Source: Caldifarciminota bacterium
Lineage (GTDB): Bacteria; WOR-3; Hydrothermia; UBA1063; CAJXJZ01
Assembly: GCA_027073945.1 (NCBI GenBank)
Contig: JALTEL010000526.1
Span: forward strand, 1-18,034
DNA: 18,034 nt
Reading direction: 5' to 3'
Under the pieces are notes generated by a model, which worked only from the letters and a program-made list of their open reading frames with translations, did no database searches and was not told the DNA's origin. Below, piece after piece: positions 1 to 6,561 of this stretch. The position numbers were made by a program, and so were the translations under genes. The first letter of the stretch is position 1. Each line of letters begins with the position of its first letter.

Positions 1-297
1 AATTTTAACAGGGTAAACACAGTGCAGAACAAGCCATTTGCCGATTCTTTGAGGAAGATGGGGGTTATGGCCTATTATGACCCTCTCAACGTAACAACGC
101 ATGCAAAAATGCTTGTTATAGACGGACAGGAGGTTATCATAGGCTCAACAAACTGGAGCTATCATGCGCTTGAATTGAATGACGAGGCAACAGTGCTGAT
201 AAAATCAAAGGGACTTGCAAAATATTTCAAGGCGTATTTCAATAAGATAAAGGATATGTCCGGCACAAAAATGCCGGGCTGGTACAGAGGAGATTAG
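1..297 (+). CDS. Phospholipase D-like (HKD) domain protein, 3' end only
   Basis: The frame is open from base 1 to the TAG at 295-297, so this is the C-terminal part of a longer gene; the GTG at 22 is probably internal. The fragment carries a full HKD signature: His (100-102), Lys (106-108), Asp (121-123), then Gly-Ser-x-Asn (142-153), spaced HxK-x4-D-x6-GSxN. This is the catalytic motif of the phospholipase D / Nuc endonuclease superfamily, in which a histidine attacks a phosphodiester. The following stretch with NDEATVLI matches the usual strand after the motif. The substrate (phospholipid or nucleic acid) cannot be told from this fragment, nor can the presence of a second HKD motif or a signal peptide upstream. 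The next gene starts 10 nt downstream behind its own strong Shine-Dalgarno sequence, so the two are probably co-transcribed. Confidence 0.85.
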   Translation, partial: NFNRVNTVQNKPFADSLRKMGVMAYYDPLNVTTHAKMLVIDGQEVIIGSTNWSYHALELNDEATVLIKSKGLAKYFKAYFNKIKDMSGTKMPGWYRGD

Positions 298-307
298 GAG
301 GCGGCAC

Positions 308-1201
308 ATGAACATACTTTTAAGCCTGTTGATAGTGTTTTCGTTTAAAACGGATACCGTATGTGTGGTTTTTACAAATGATATTGTCGCTCAGTTCGGG
401 GCAGGAAAAGCAACGTTCATAAATCCGGACTTTCCTCCTCCTCTGGGCGGTGCTGCATCATTCTATACATTTTTGAGTGATGAGAGGGCAAGGCATAAGG
501 ACCTATTGCTCTTTGATTCGGGCAATATGACGGGCGGATTTATAACGGGTGACAGTGTAAGCCTTGATATGGTGGCGGATTTCTACAAGAAGATGGGCTA
601 CAATGCCATATGCCCCGGCATAAGGGAATTCATACTGGGTAAAACCAGCATAAAAGGGCTTTCTCAAAAAGGGCTTTCGCTCATAGCCTCAAATATTGTT
701 GAAAGGCCCGATACACTGGTTCATCCCGATTTTATAAGCCCGTACCGCATTTTCAATGTCCGGGGTGTAAAAGTCGGTGTGTTCGGGCTTGTAACGGAAA
801 ATTTTGATATAATGGCAATGGATTGGTGGAGCAAGCATTACATGGCGGCAAGGGAGATTCAAACCGCCAGGAACATGGTCAGGCTTTTGAAATCAAAAGG
901 TGCGGATATTATAGTGCTGCTTTCAAACACGGGATTTACACATGAAAAGAGGATAGCAAAGGCAACAGAGGGTATTGATTTCATCCTTGGCGGCGGACAG
1001 GGCTTCGGTCTGTGGAGTCCGTACGAAGATGCAAAAACGCATACCGTTATTGTCAGGAACTACAGCTATTTTTCAAACTGTGGCAGATTGCAAATATTTT
1101 ACAGCAGGGCAGCATCTGTGGTGACAGGGTATAAATACGACAGAATTTCCCTTATGTCAGAGCAGTATGCGCCTTCAAGAAAGATTGAAGATGAGTTTTG
1201 A
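308..1201 (+). CDS. Degenerate 5'-nucleotidase/metallophosphatase-like protein, probably exported
   Basis: This 297-residue protein starts at ATG 308 behind GGAGG. A short hydrophobic N-terminus (residues 2-13) may be a signal peptide. The fold resembles the N-terminal metallophosphatase domain of UshA-type 5'-nucleotidases: TND at 23-25, a GGAASF segment at 47-52, FDSGN at 69-73, GIREF at 104-108, LLSNTG at 204-209, and LGGGQG at 227-232. In active members these motifs read TNDxH, GD, GNHE, SH and GGHSH. Here His27 is Val, the GD Asp is Asn73, GNHE has become GIRE, the SH His is Asn207 and the GGHSH histidines are Gly. Only Asp25 of the metal ligands is obvious. The C-terminal substrate-binding domain of full-length nucleotidases is also absent. 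I infer a non-catalytic or strongly altered protein. It follows the PLD-like gene in a probable operon and ends at a terminator. Confidence 0.75.
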   Translation: MNILLSLLIVFSFKTDTVCVVFTNDIVAQFGAGKATFINPDFPPPLGGAASFYTFLSDERARHKDLLLFDSGNMTGGFITGDSVSLDMVADFYKKMGYNAICPGIREFILGKTSIKGLSQKGLSLIASNIVERPDTLVHPDFISPYRIFNVRGVKVGVFGLVTENFDIMAMDWWSKHYMAAREIQTARNMVRLLKSKGADIIVLLSNTGFTHEKRIAKATEGIDFILGGGQGFGLWSPYEDAKTHTVIVRNYSYFSNCGRLQIFYSRAASVVTGYKYDRISLMSEQYAPSRKIEDEF

Positions 1202-1208
1202 TAAATGC

Positions 1209-1235
1209 AAAAATTGCCGCAGGGCGGCAATTTTT
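1209..1235 (+). terminator. Rho-independent terminator
   Basis: There is a perfect 12-bp inverted repeat, 1209-1220 (AAAAATTGCCGC) against 1224-1235, with a 3-nt AGG loop. The right arm itself ends in five T. It begins 7 nt after the stop of the metallophosphatase-like gene. The arms are A/T-flanked on both sides, so it could also work on the opposite strand, but no converging gene is present. Confidence 0.9.
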
Positions 1236-1292
1236 GCCGTCAGCTTTAACGAGAAGACCGCTAAATAGGGTGTAAAAAGATACAAGCTGGTA

Positions 1293-1308
1293 TGGCAAGA
1301 AAATTGCT
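1293..1308 (+). promoter_or_regulatory. Sigma-54 (RpoN) -24/-12 promoter
   Basis: TGGCA (1293-1297) and TTGCT (1304-1308) are separated by six bases, so GG (1294-1295) and GC (1306-1307) are exactly 10 nt apart as sigma-54 requires. The known consensus is TGGCAC-N5-TTGCW; only the base after TGGCA differs here. The predicted transcription start is near 1319, just before the Shine-Dalgarno at 1323-1328 and ATG at 1334. A near-identical element sits at 17801-17816. No good sigma-70 pair was seen between the terminator and this gene. Confidence 0.8.
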
Positions 1309-1322
1309 GTACTCATGAAAAA

Positions 1323-1328
1323 GGGAGG
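1323..1328 (+). promoter_or_regulatory. Ribosome binding site that fixes the start at ATG 1334
   Basis: GGGAGG lies 5 nt before ATG 1334. The upstream in-frame GTG at 1328 overlaps this Shine-Dalgarno, so it cannot use it and is unlikely to be the start. Confidence 0.85.
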
Positions 1329-1333
1329 TGCCT

Positions 1334-1858
1334 ATGTATAGGTTACTGCTAATAGTTGTGGCAGGTTTATCTCCTGCACAGAGTAAGGGGGTAGTAATAC
1401 CCCGCAGGGTTAAAATAGGACGCAAAAATATTACAATAAGCAAAAATATCCCTTCGGAAGATATGAAGAAGATATATTTCCCGTCCACAATACCAACGGA
1501 GCAGGAAATAAGGCAAAATCTTCATCTCAACAAAAGTAACATCACTGTAAAGCCTGCAAAAATTGCAAGGGCAAAGGGCTTTCAGAAAATAGATGTGTCT
1601 TACGGCGAAATACTTGCCAATTTGAAAACCATGCAAATGTGGAAGCAGGCTCAGGCCCGCATATTTGCCGCAAAGAGAGAGGGAAGGCCCATCAATATCT
1701 CCAGAGAAAAAATAGAATGCGAAAAGAATATAAGAGAGATGAGGGTTGAAATAGTAAAGAGAATGGGAACGCGCACCGAACTCAAGAGAGAATTGGATGC
1801 ATACAGGAAATTCCAGAACTTCTACGAAAAATATGCAAAAACAGTGGAGAGGAGGTGA
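1334..1858 (+). CDS. Small secreted protein of unknown function, coupled to the protease gene
   Basis: This 174-residue protein has a typical short signal peptide: MYR, a hydrophobic core LLLIVVAGL, then a likely signal-peptidase site near SPAQS/K at residue 17. The mature N-terminal part is basic and extended. The second half (about residues 95-174) is rich in Glu, Lys, Arg and Met with few helix breakers, and looks helical to coiled-coil. I recognise no family. It is the first gene after a sigma-54 promoter. Its TGA (1856-1858) lies between the Shine-Dalgarno (1850-1855) and ATG (1864) of the subtilase, so the two are probably translationally coupled. A role as accessory, chaperone or regulator of that protease is possible from position only; nothing in the sequence proves it. 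The alternative GTG start at 1328 is disfavoured. Confidence 0.75.
   Translation: MYRLLLIVVAGLSPAQSKGVVIPRRVKIGRKNITISKNIPSEDMKKIYFPSTIPTEQEIRQNLHLNKSNITVKPAKIARAKGFQKIDVSYGEILANLKTMQMWKQAQARIFAAKREGRPINISREKIECEKNIREMRVEIVKRMGTRTELKRELDAYRKFQNFYEKYAKTVERR
1850..1855 (+). promoter_or_regulatory. Ribosome binding site that fixes the subtilase start at ATG 1864
   Basis: AGGAGG is followed 8 nt later by ATG 1864. The in-frame GTG at 1855 overlaps the site by one base and is too close to use it. The site lies inside the last codons of the upstream gene, which favours translational coupling. Confidence 0.85.
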
Positions 1859-1863
1859 GCGCC

Positions 1864-4800
1864 ATGAAGCCAAGACATATTTTTGTATCAATGTTGTTGA
1901 TGATATTACCGGTTTTGCTCAATGCAGGTTATCTGCACAATCATCTCGTTGAAACACTGAAAGGCAAAAAGAGCACTGACCTTGTCAGGGTAGTAGTCCA
2001 TCTCAAAGGGTATCCTGACCTATCGGGCTTTGCTGAAAAGGATTATGCAGGTAAAAGGGAATACATGAAGGAATTTGCAAAAATTTCCCAGCAGCCTGTT
2101 ATAGATTACCTGAAGACAAAGGCACCGCTTTCAGATTTGAGGCAGTACTGGATTTTCAACGGCTTTGCCGTTACTCTTCCCAAATCCGTTATACTGGACC
2201 TTGTAAACAGAGATGATGTGGATTACATTGTTGATGATTACAAAATCCAGATGATACATCCGCAGGACTATACGAAAACGGCATACCCATCGGGCTCCGA
2301 AGAGGTGCCCTGGGACAGAAAGCTCATGAAAGCGGATAAGGCATGGCAGATGGGTTACACAGGCAAGGGCGTTGTTTTAGGTCTCATGGATACAGGCTCT
2401 GATGTCACACACCCGGCATTGCGGGACAAATGGAGAGGAATAAGTGCGTGGGACGATGAGGCTTACGGTATGAGCACACCTGAAGACCATCAGGGACATG
2501 GCACGGGTTGCTCTGGCATAATGGTCGGAGCATACAACCTTGGAATTGCACCGCAGGCAAAGTACGTTGTTGTTGCCATACTGGACTCGTCAGGTTCTGG
2601 CACTACCACGGGGATACATAACGGATTTTCCTGGATTGCCAATTTGCCGGACAGCCTAAAACCTGAAATTGTCTCCAATTCCTGGGGAATGGATGATTGG
2701 AGCAGTACGGAATTCTGGAGTGATTGTCTTACATGGAGAAATTTAGGCATACTGCCCGTTTTTGCAGAGGGGAACAATTCCGCGGCACCTGATTCTCAGG
2801 ACACGCCGGGCACATATCCCACTGTAATTGCAGTTGGTGCCTCTGATAAGTACGATGACATCATGTATTACAGCGGAAGGGGTGGAGCCCCGAATCAATC
2901 CCCGTGGGATTCAACAGGAGCATGGTACGTATCTGACTGGGATTTTTTAAAGCCTGATATATGTGCACCTGCAGACCCTGTTCTTACAGCCTCACCCGGA
3001 GGCGATTACATAAATGATTTCAATGGCACGAGTTCGGCAACACCGCATGTCGCAGGGCTTGCAGCACTGATCTGGCAGAAAAATCCCGACCTGACACTGT
3101 CTCAGGTTTATGACATAATAAGAAAGAGTGCTTACAGGACACTTGCAACAGATCATGATTATCCGAATGACACATTCGGATGGGGCAGGGTTGATGCATA
3201 CAGAGCGCTTATTGAAACCCCGGAGCCGACAACCCCGAATATCGTTATTGATACTTTTCTTGTCAATGACAGGAACTTTGATAATGACGGATTCCTTGAC
3301 CCCGGAGAGACAAATGTGCCCATACCCGTTACGCTTAGAAACCTGGGTGCAAATGCAGATGATGTTAATGCAATAATATCCTATACTTCAAATTCATATC
3401 TTACAGTTCCCACTGATTCTATAGATTTTGGCGCAATGTCAAAGGGCGCTGCTGTGACAAAATCGTTTTATATGAGCCTTGATGCATCAGCACCTGAGTC
3501 AACTTACATATACCTTACAATGAAAATAACAGATGGGGTACACACATCTTACAGATTTTTCAACATATTCGTGCCCATGCAGGATCAGCCTGCAAAAACT
3601 GATACACTTGTCAATGACGATGGGAACGAAGCCTATGACGCATCTAATGACGGTGAATATGCGAATTATAACTACTTTGCAGAAAGGTATGAGATTGCAG
3701 CAGCAGGTACTCTTAAAGCAATACAGGTTTACTGGAGCGGAACCGCAACAGCAGAGACGCTCTTTGTATGGAAGCATAATTCCCAGAATAATGCTCCTGA
3801 TAGCACTATATGGGGATATGACCTGATTGATGTCAATACAGCCAATGCTTGGACAACTGTAACGCTTACAAATCCCATATACATCAGCGAGCCTGGTTAT
3901 TTCTGGGTTGGAGTTTGTAAAGGCTCAAACAATAATGCTGTACCTGCACAGGATGATGGTAAAGGTGTCAGGGATATCAGCCTTTCAACAAATGACAGGA
4001 CAGACCCCGCTTCCTGGGATCTCAGAAGTTATTGGTACACATTTATGATGAGGCCCATAGTAAATACCGAACCGGTGACAAATCCGCTCATGACAGAGGT
4101 TAGCTCTTACAGGGTGGATGACAATGCTTACGGCAATGATGACGGTTACATTGACCCGGGTGAGAGGGTTAACTTGTATCTTGGCATTAAGAACATGGGT
4201 ATTGCCGCATATAACGTAACAGGCTTACTTGAGCCGGCGAACAGTGCAACTGCAAGTCGCATTTACATACTTGACAGTACGGCTGATTTCGGTATTATTC
4301 GCCACGGAGATGACGGCGGCACCAACAATAATTCCCCGTTTGCCATTGAAATGAGGGATTCCGTGGTTGAGAATATGGACGGAACAGACCCTGCATTCAG
4401 ATTAATACTATCCTATAATTACAAAAACGGACAATCAAAAACGGATACTGTGAATTTCACAATATACGGTCCCTGGACACCTGCCGCCTACACGGAATAC
4501 TTCTATCCATGGGGCACAGGAGGGCTCTGGCTGCTTCAGGATGACAACTGGAGTTATTATCTTGCAACATTTGCCCAGTTCGGGCTTGATACACTTGATT
4601 CTGTTTACATTGATACAGTGTATATTTACGGCTATAATGACGGTCATAACAGTAAAACACTTGACTTCTATATCTGGGATACGGACCCGGATAACTTCAC
4701 GCCGAGAAACGTACTTTATCAGGGAAGCGTATCAGTTGCCGCTGGTGCAAGTGGCTGGCAGACTTTTGGTGTTGGGCAATGGGTTCCGGGCTATTTCTGG

Positions 4801-6417
4801 TATGGACAGAATTGCGATGTCGGAGCCACTGGTACAGGCCTTCATGCTATATGGTGGGGTGGAGCTCTGATAGGTAATGATTACACACTTGCGAATTCCT
4901 CCAGTGCAACTGATTGGTCAAGCGCTAATATTGCAGGATACATTGGTTTACCGATAAGTGGCTATGCTGAAATAACGCATCACCATCCTCAGATATCCTA
5001 TTACAGACCACAGGGATGGACGTCTCCCGTTACGGTCGGAAATGCGACCGGCGATACAGTTGTGCCCGATGAGGTGCTCGGCGATACGGCTGTTTACGTA
5101 TCCGGGTTTGTTGCACTTGAGCGCACAGATTCCACGGCACTGATAAAGGCAAATGATACCATGGAAAACGTGTTCTTTGTTGATAATTACGGAAGGTCAG
5201 CAACAATTCTTCCTGGTCCTGATTCTCTTCCCGGCTGGAGCTACACGTACTATGAAGATATGTACGACTCGCTTCCCGCAGGCAGACATACGTTCTACAT
5301 GGGCCTTGATTGGAACCATGCAATACCGTCCAATATCTTCAACGATTACCTTAGATATTGGGGTCAGCAGTACACACTGACACCACCTCACAGACTGTAT
5401 ATAAATACAAGGAAGTTTGTAAACAGCACAGCTCCTGATATATTCGGCGTTTCAGGCGGATATAATTATCAGGCCGATGTTTTCAGGATGCTTGTTACAG
5501 CCCCTCAGTGGTATGTTGTTGCACTTTCAAATTACAGCAGGGGCAGCAGCAGTGATTCCATAGACCTTGATATGAGGCTCTTCACGGACTCAACAGAAGA
5601 TGCACTTACAGGGTTTACAAATTCCATTGAAGCGTCCACACTCGGGCCTGATTCCATTGACTTCATTGCTGTAAACGGCAGGGATTTTTACGGAACACTG
5701 TGGCCCGGTGTTTATTCGTTCGGAACTACCAGCGACAGCTTCTTTGTTGAAGAAGGAGCGCCGAGTTATCTGATGCAGTATCCGGGCTCAAGGACATTTA
5801 CCATAACAATAGATAATACGGACCTTGCTCATGTTGAAGACCTTGAAGTACCCGAAAGCACTTCTATCTCCATATCAGTAGACAACAAATCAGCCACGCA
5901 GAACATCACTGTGTATGTATTCGGCAACAATGACGACCAGCCAAGTGCAACATCGGACCCATACAAAAATCCCTATCAGGCACTTGCGAGCGTGGATGTC
6001 AATGCAGGTGCAACTGCAAATCTCACATGGACATCCGGTAATGCGGATACATGTGCATTTGTCATTATCAACAAAAATGCGACATTGACCAAATCAAAGG
6101 CTACATCTGACGTTACTGTCGGCAATCTTGCGGGTGCCACTAAAATCAACGATAACAACAGACCACTTAAGCCGTCCATTATGTTCGCCAATCCAATGAG
6201 GTCTGGAAACAGGCTCGTCTATGTTGTTTCCAGAACAGGCAGGGTAAGGGTTTCCGTTTACGATATTGCAGGAAGGGAAGTCCTGCGTCCTGTTGACGAC
6301 ATAAAGGAGCGCGGCGTTCACACGATTTCACCTCTCAGGCTTGCATCCGGCATATACTTTATTTCTTACAATGCACCGGGATACAGAACGATAAAGAAGA
6401 TGGTATTTGTGAAGTAA
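1864..6417 (+). CDS. Secreted subtilisin-like serine protease (S8) with C-terminal T9SS-type sorting domain
   Basis: This is a 1517-residue exoprotease. It has a signal peptide (residues 1-22), an I9-like propeptide (about 35-135), then the S8 catalytic domain (about 150-440). The catalytic residues are Asp176 in LMDTGSD, His212 in GHGTG and Ser390 in GTSSATPHVAG, with oxyanion Asn304 in EGNNS; all are intact. Downstream comes a module that appears twice: a CARDB-like beta-sandwich opening with an acidic, calcium-loop-like motif (DNDGFLDPGE, 473-482; NDDGYIDPGE, about 758-767), followed by a jelly-roll-like domain rich in Trp and Tyr (about 585-735 and 870-1035). A further all-beta region of unclear family precedes the C-terminal sorting domain (about 1435-1517), recognisable by VSVYDIAGREV, LASGIYFI and the final KKMVFVK. 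I infer export through a type IX-like secretion system and cell-surface attachment or release. The gene is second in a sigma-54-driven operon and is followed by a terminator. The catalytic call is firm; the domain borders are approximate. Confidence 0.93.
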   Translation: MKPRHIFVSMLLMILPVLLNAGYLHNHLVETLKGKKSTDLVRVVVHLKGYPDLSGFAEKDYAGKREYMKEFAKISQQPVIDYLKTKAPLSDLRQYWIFNGFAVTLPKSVILDLVNRDDVDYIVDDYKIQMIHPQDYTKTAYPSGSEEVPWDRKLMKADKAWQMGYTGKGVVLGLMDTGSDVTHPALRDKWRGISAWDDEAYGMSTPEDHQGHGTGCSGIMVGAYNLGIAPQAKYVVVAILDSSGSGTTTGIHNGFSWIANLPDSLKPEIVSNSWGMDDWSSTEFWSDCLTWRNLGILPVFAEGNNSAAPDSQDTPGTYPTVIAVGASDKYDDIMYYSGRGGAPNQSPWDSTGAWYVSDWDFLKPDICAPADPVLTASPGGDYINDFNGTSSATPHVAGLAALIWQKNPDLTLSQVYDIIRKSAYRTLATDHDYPNDTFGWGRVDAYRALIETPEPTTPNIVIDTFLVNDRNFDNDGFLDPGETNVPIPVTLRNLGANADDVNAIISYTSNSYLTVPTDSIDFGAMSKGAAVTKSFYMSLDASAPESTYIYLTMKITDGVHTSYRFFNIFVPMQDQPAKTDTLVNDDGNEAYDASNDGEYANYNYFAERYEIAAAGTLKAIQVYWSGTATAETLFVWKHNSQNNAPDSTIWGYDLIDVNTANAWTTVTLTNPIYISEPGYFWVGVCKGSNNNAVPAQDDGKGVRDISLSTNDRTDPASWDLRSYWYTFMMRPIVNTEPVTNPLMTEVSSYRVDDNAYGNDDGYIDPGERVNLYLGIKNMGIAAYNVTGLLEPANSATASRIYILDSTADFGIIRHGDDGGTNNNSPFAIEMRDSVVENMDGTDPAFRLILSYNYKNGQSKTDTVNFTIYGPWTPAAYTEYFYPWGTGGLWLLQDDNWSYYLATFAQFGLDTLDSVYIDTVYIYGYNDGHNSKTLDFYIWDTDPDNFTPRNVLYQGSVSVAAGASGWQTFGVGQWVPGYFWYGQNCDVGATGTGLHAIWWGGALIGNDYTLANSSSATDWSSANIAGYIGLPISGYAEITHHHPQISYYRPQGWTSPVTVGNATGDTVVPDEVLGDTAVYVSGFVALERTDSTALIKANDTMENVFFVDNYGRSATILPGPDSLPGWSYTYYEDMYDSLPAGRHTFYMGLDWNHAIPSNIFNDYLRYWGQQYTLTPPHRLYINTRKFVNSTAPDIFGVSGGYNYQADVFRMLVTAPQWYVVALSNYSRGSSSDSIDLDMRLFTDSTEDALTGFTNSIEASTLGPDSIDFIAVNGRDFYGTLWPGVYSFGTTSDSFFVEEGAPSYLMQYPGSRTFTITIDNTDLAHVEDLEVPESTSISISVDNKSATQNITVYVFGNNDDQPSATSDPYKNPYQALASVDVNAGATANLTWTSGNADTCAFVIINKNATLTKSKATSDVTVGNLAGATKINDNNRPLKPSIMFANPMRSGNRLVYVVSRTGRVRVSVYDIAGREVLRPVDDIKERGVHTISPLRLASGIYFISYNAPGYRTIKKMVFVK

Positions 6418-6440
6418 AAAGCAATTTACATATTCAAAAC

Positions 6441-6477
6441 ACAAAGCCCCTCATTTGAGGGGCTTTGTATTATTTTA
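6441..6477 (+). terminator. Rho-independent terminator
   Basis: A 12-bp perfect stem (6441-6452 with 6457-6468) has a 4-nt ATTT loop, and a T-rich tail (ATTATTTT) follows. It starts 23 nt after the subtilase stop codon and separates the protease operon from the alpha-2-macroglobulin gene. Confidence 0.93.
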
Positions 6478-6504
6478 TCGCTTTTTTGATAATTACATTA
6501 CCAT

Positions 6505-6536
6505 TTGACTGTCTGTTTTTAACGCCTTAATATAAT
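6505..6536 (+). promoter_or_regulatory. Likely sigma-70-type promoter for the alpha-2-macroglobulin gene
   Basis: TTGACT (6505-6510) serves as a -35. TAATAT (6528-6533) lies 17 nt after it, overlapping a perfect TATAAT (6531-6536) that would need a 20-nt spacer. Either -10 gives a short leader before the Shine-Dalgarno AGGAGG (6550-6555) and ATG 6562. Confidence 0.6.
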
Positions 6537-6561
6537 TCCATGTAGAAAAAGGAGGTAGGTT

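Noticed and set aside
22..297. GTG 22 as a true start of the PLD-like protein
   Set aside because: The frame is open back to base 1, no Shine-Dalgarno precedes it, and the family is longer than 91 residues, so it is an internal codon of a truncated gene.
1328..1333. GTG 1328 as start of the small secreted protein
   Set aside because: The GTG overlaps the Shine-Dalgarno sequence; ATG 1334 is correctly spaced.
1855..1863. GTG 1855 as start of the subtilase
   Set aside because: It overlaps AGGAGG (1850-1855); ATG 1864 has an 8-nt spacing and still gives a full signal peptide.
1367..1891. Long reverse-strand open frame (174 codons)
   Set aside because: It lies opposite the small secreted protein, which has a sigma-54 promoter, strong ribosome site and signal peptide. 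The reverse product is Cys/Phe-rich with no recognisable domain, typical of a shadow frame.
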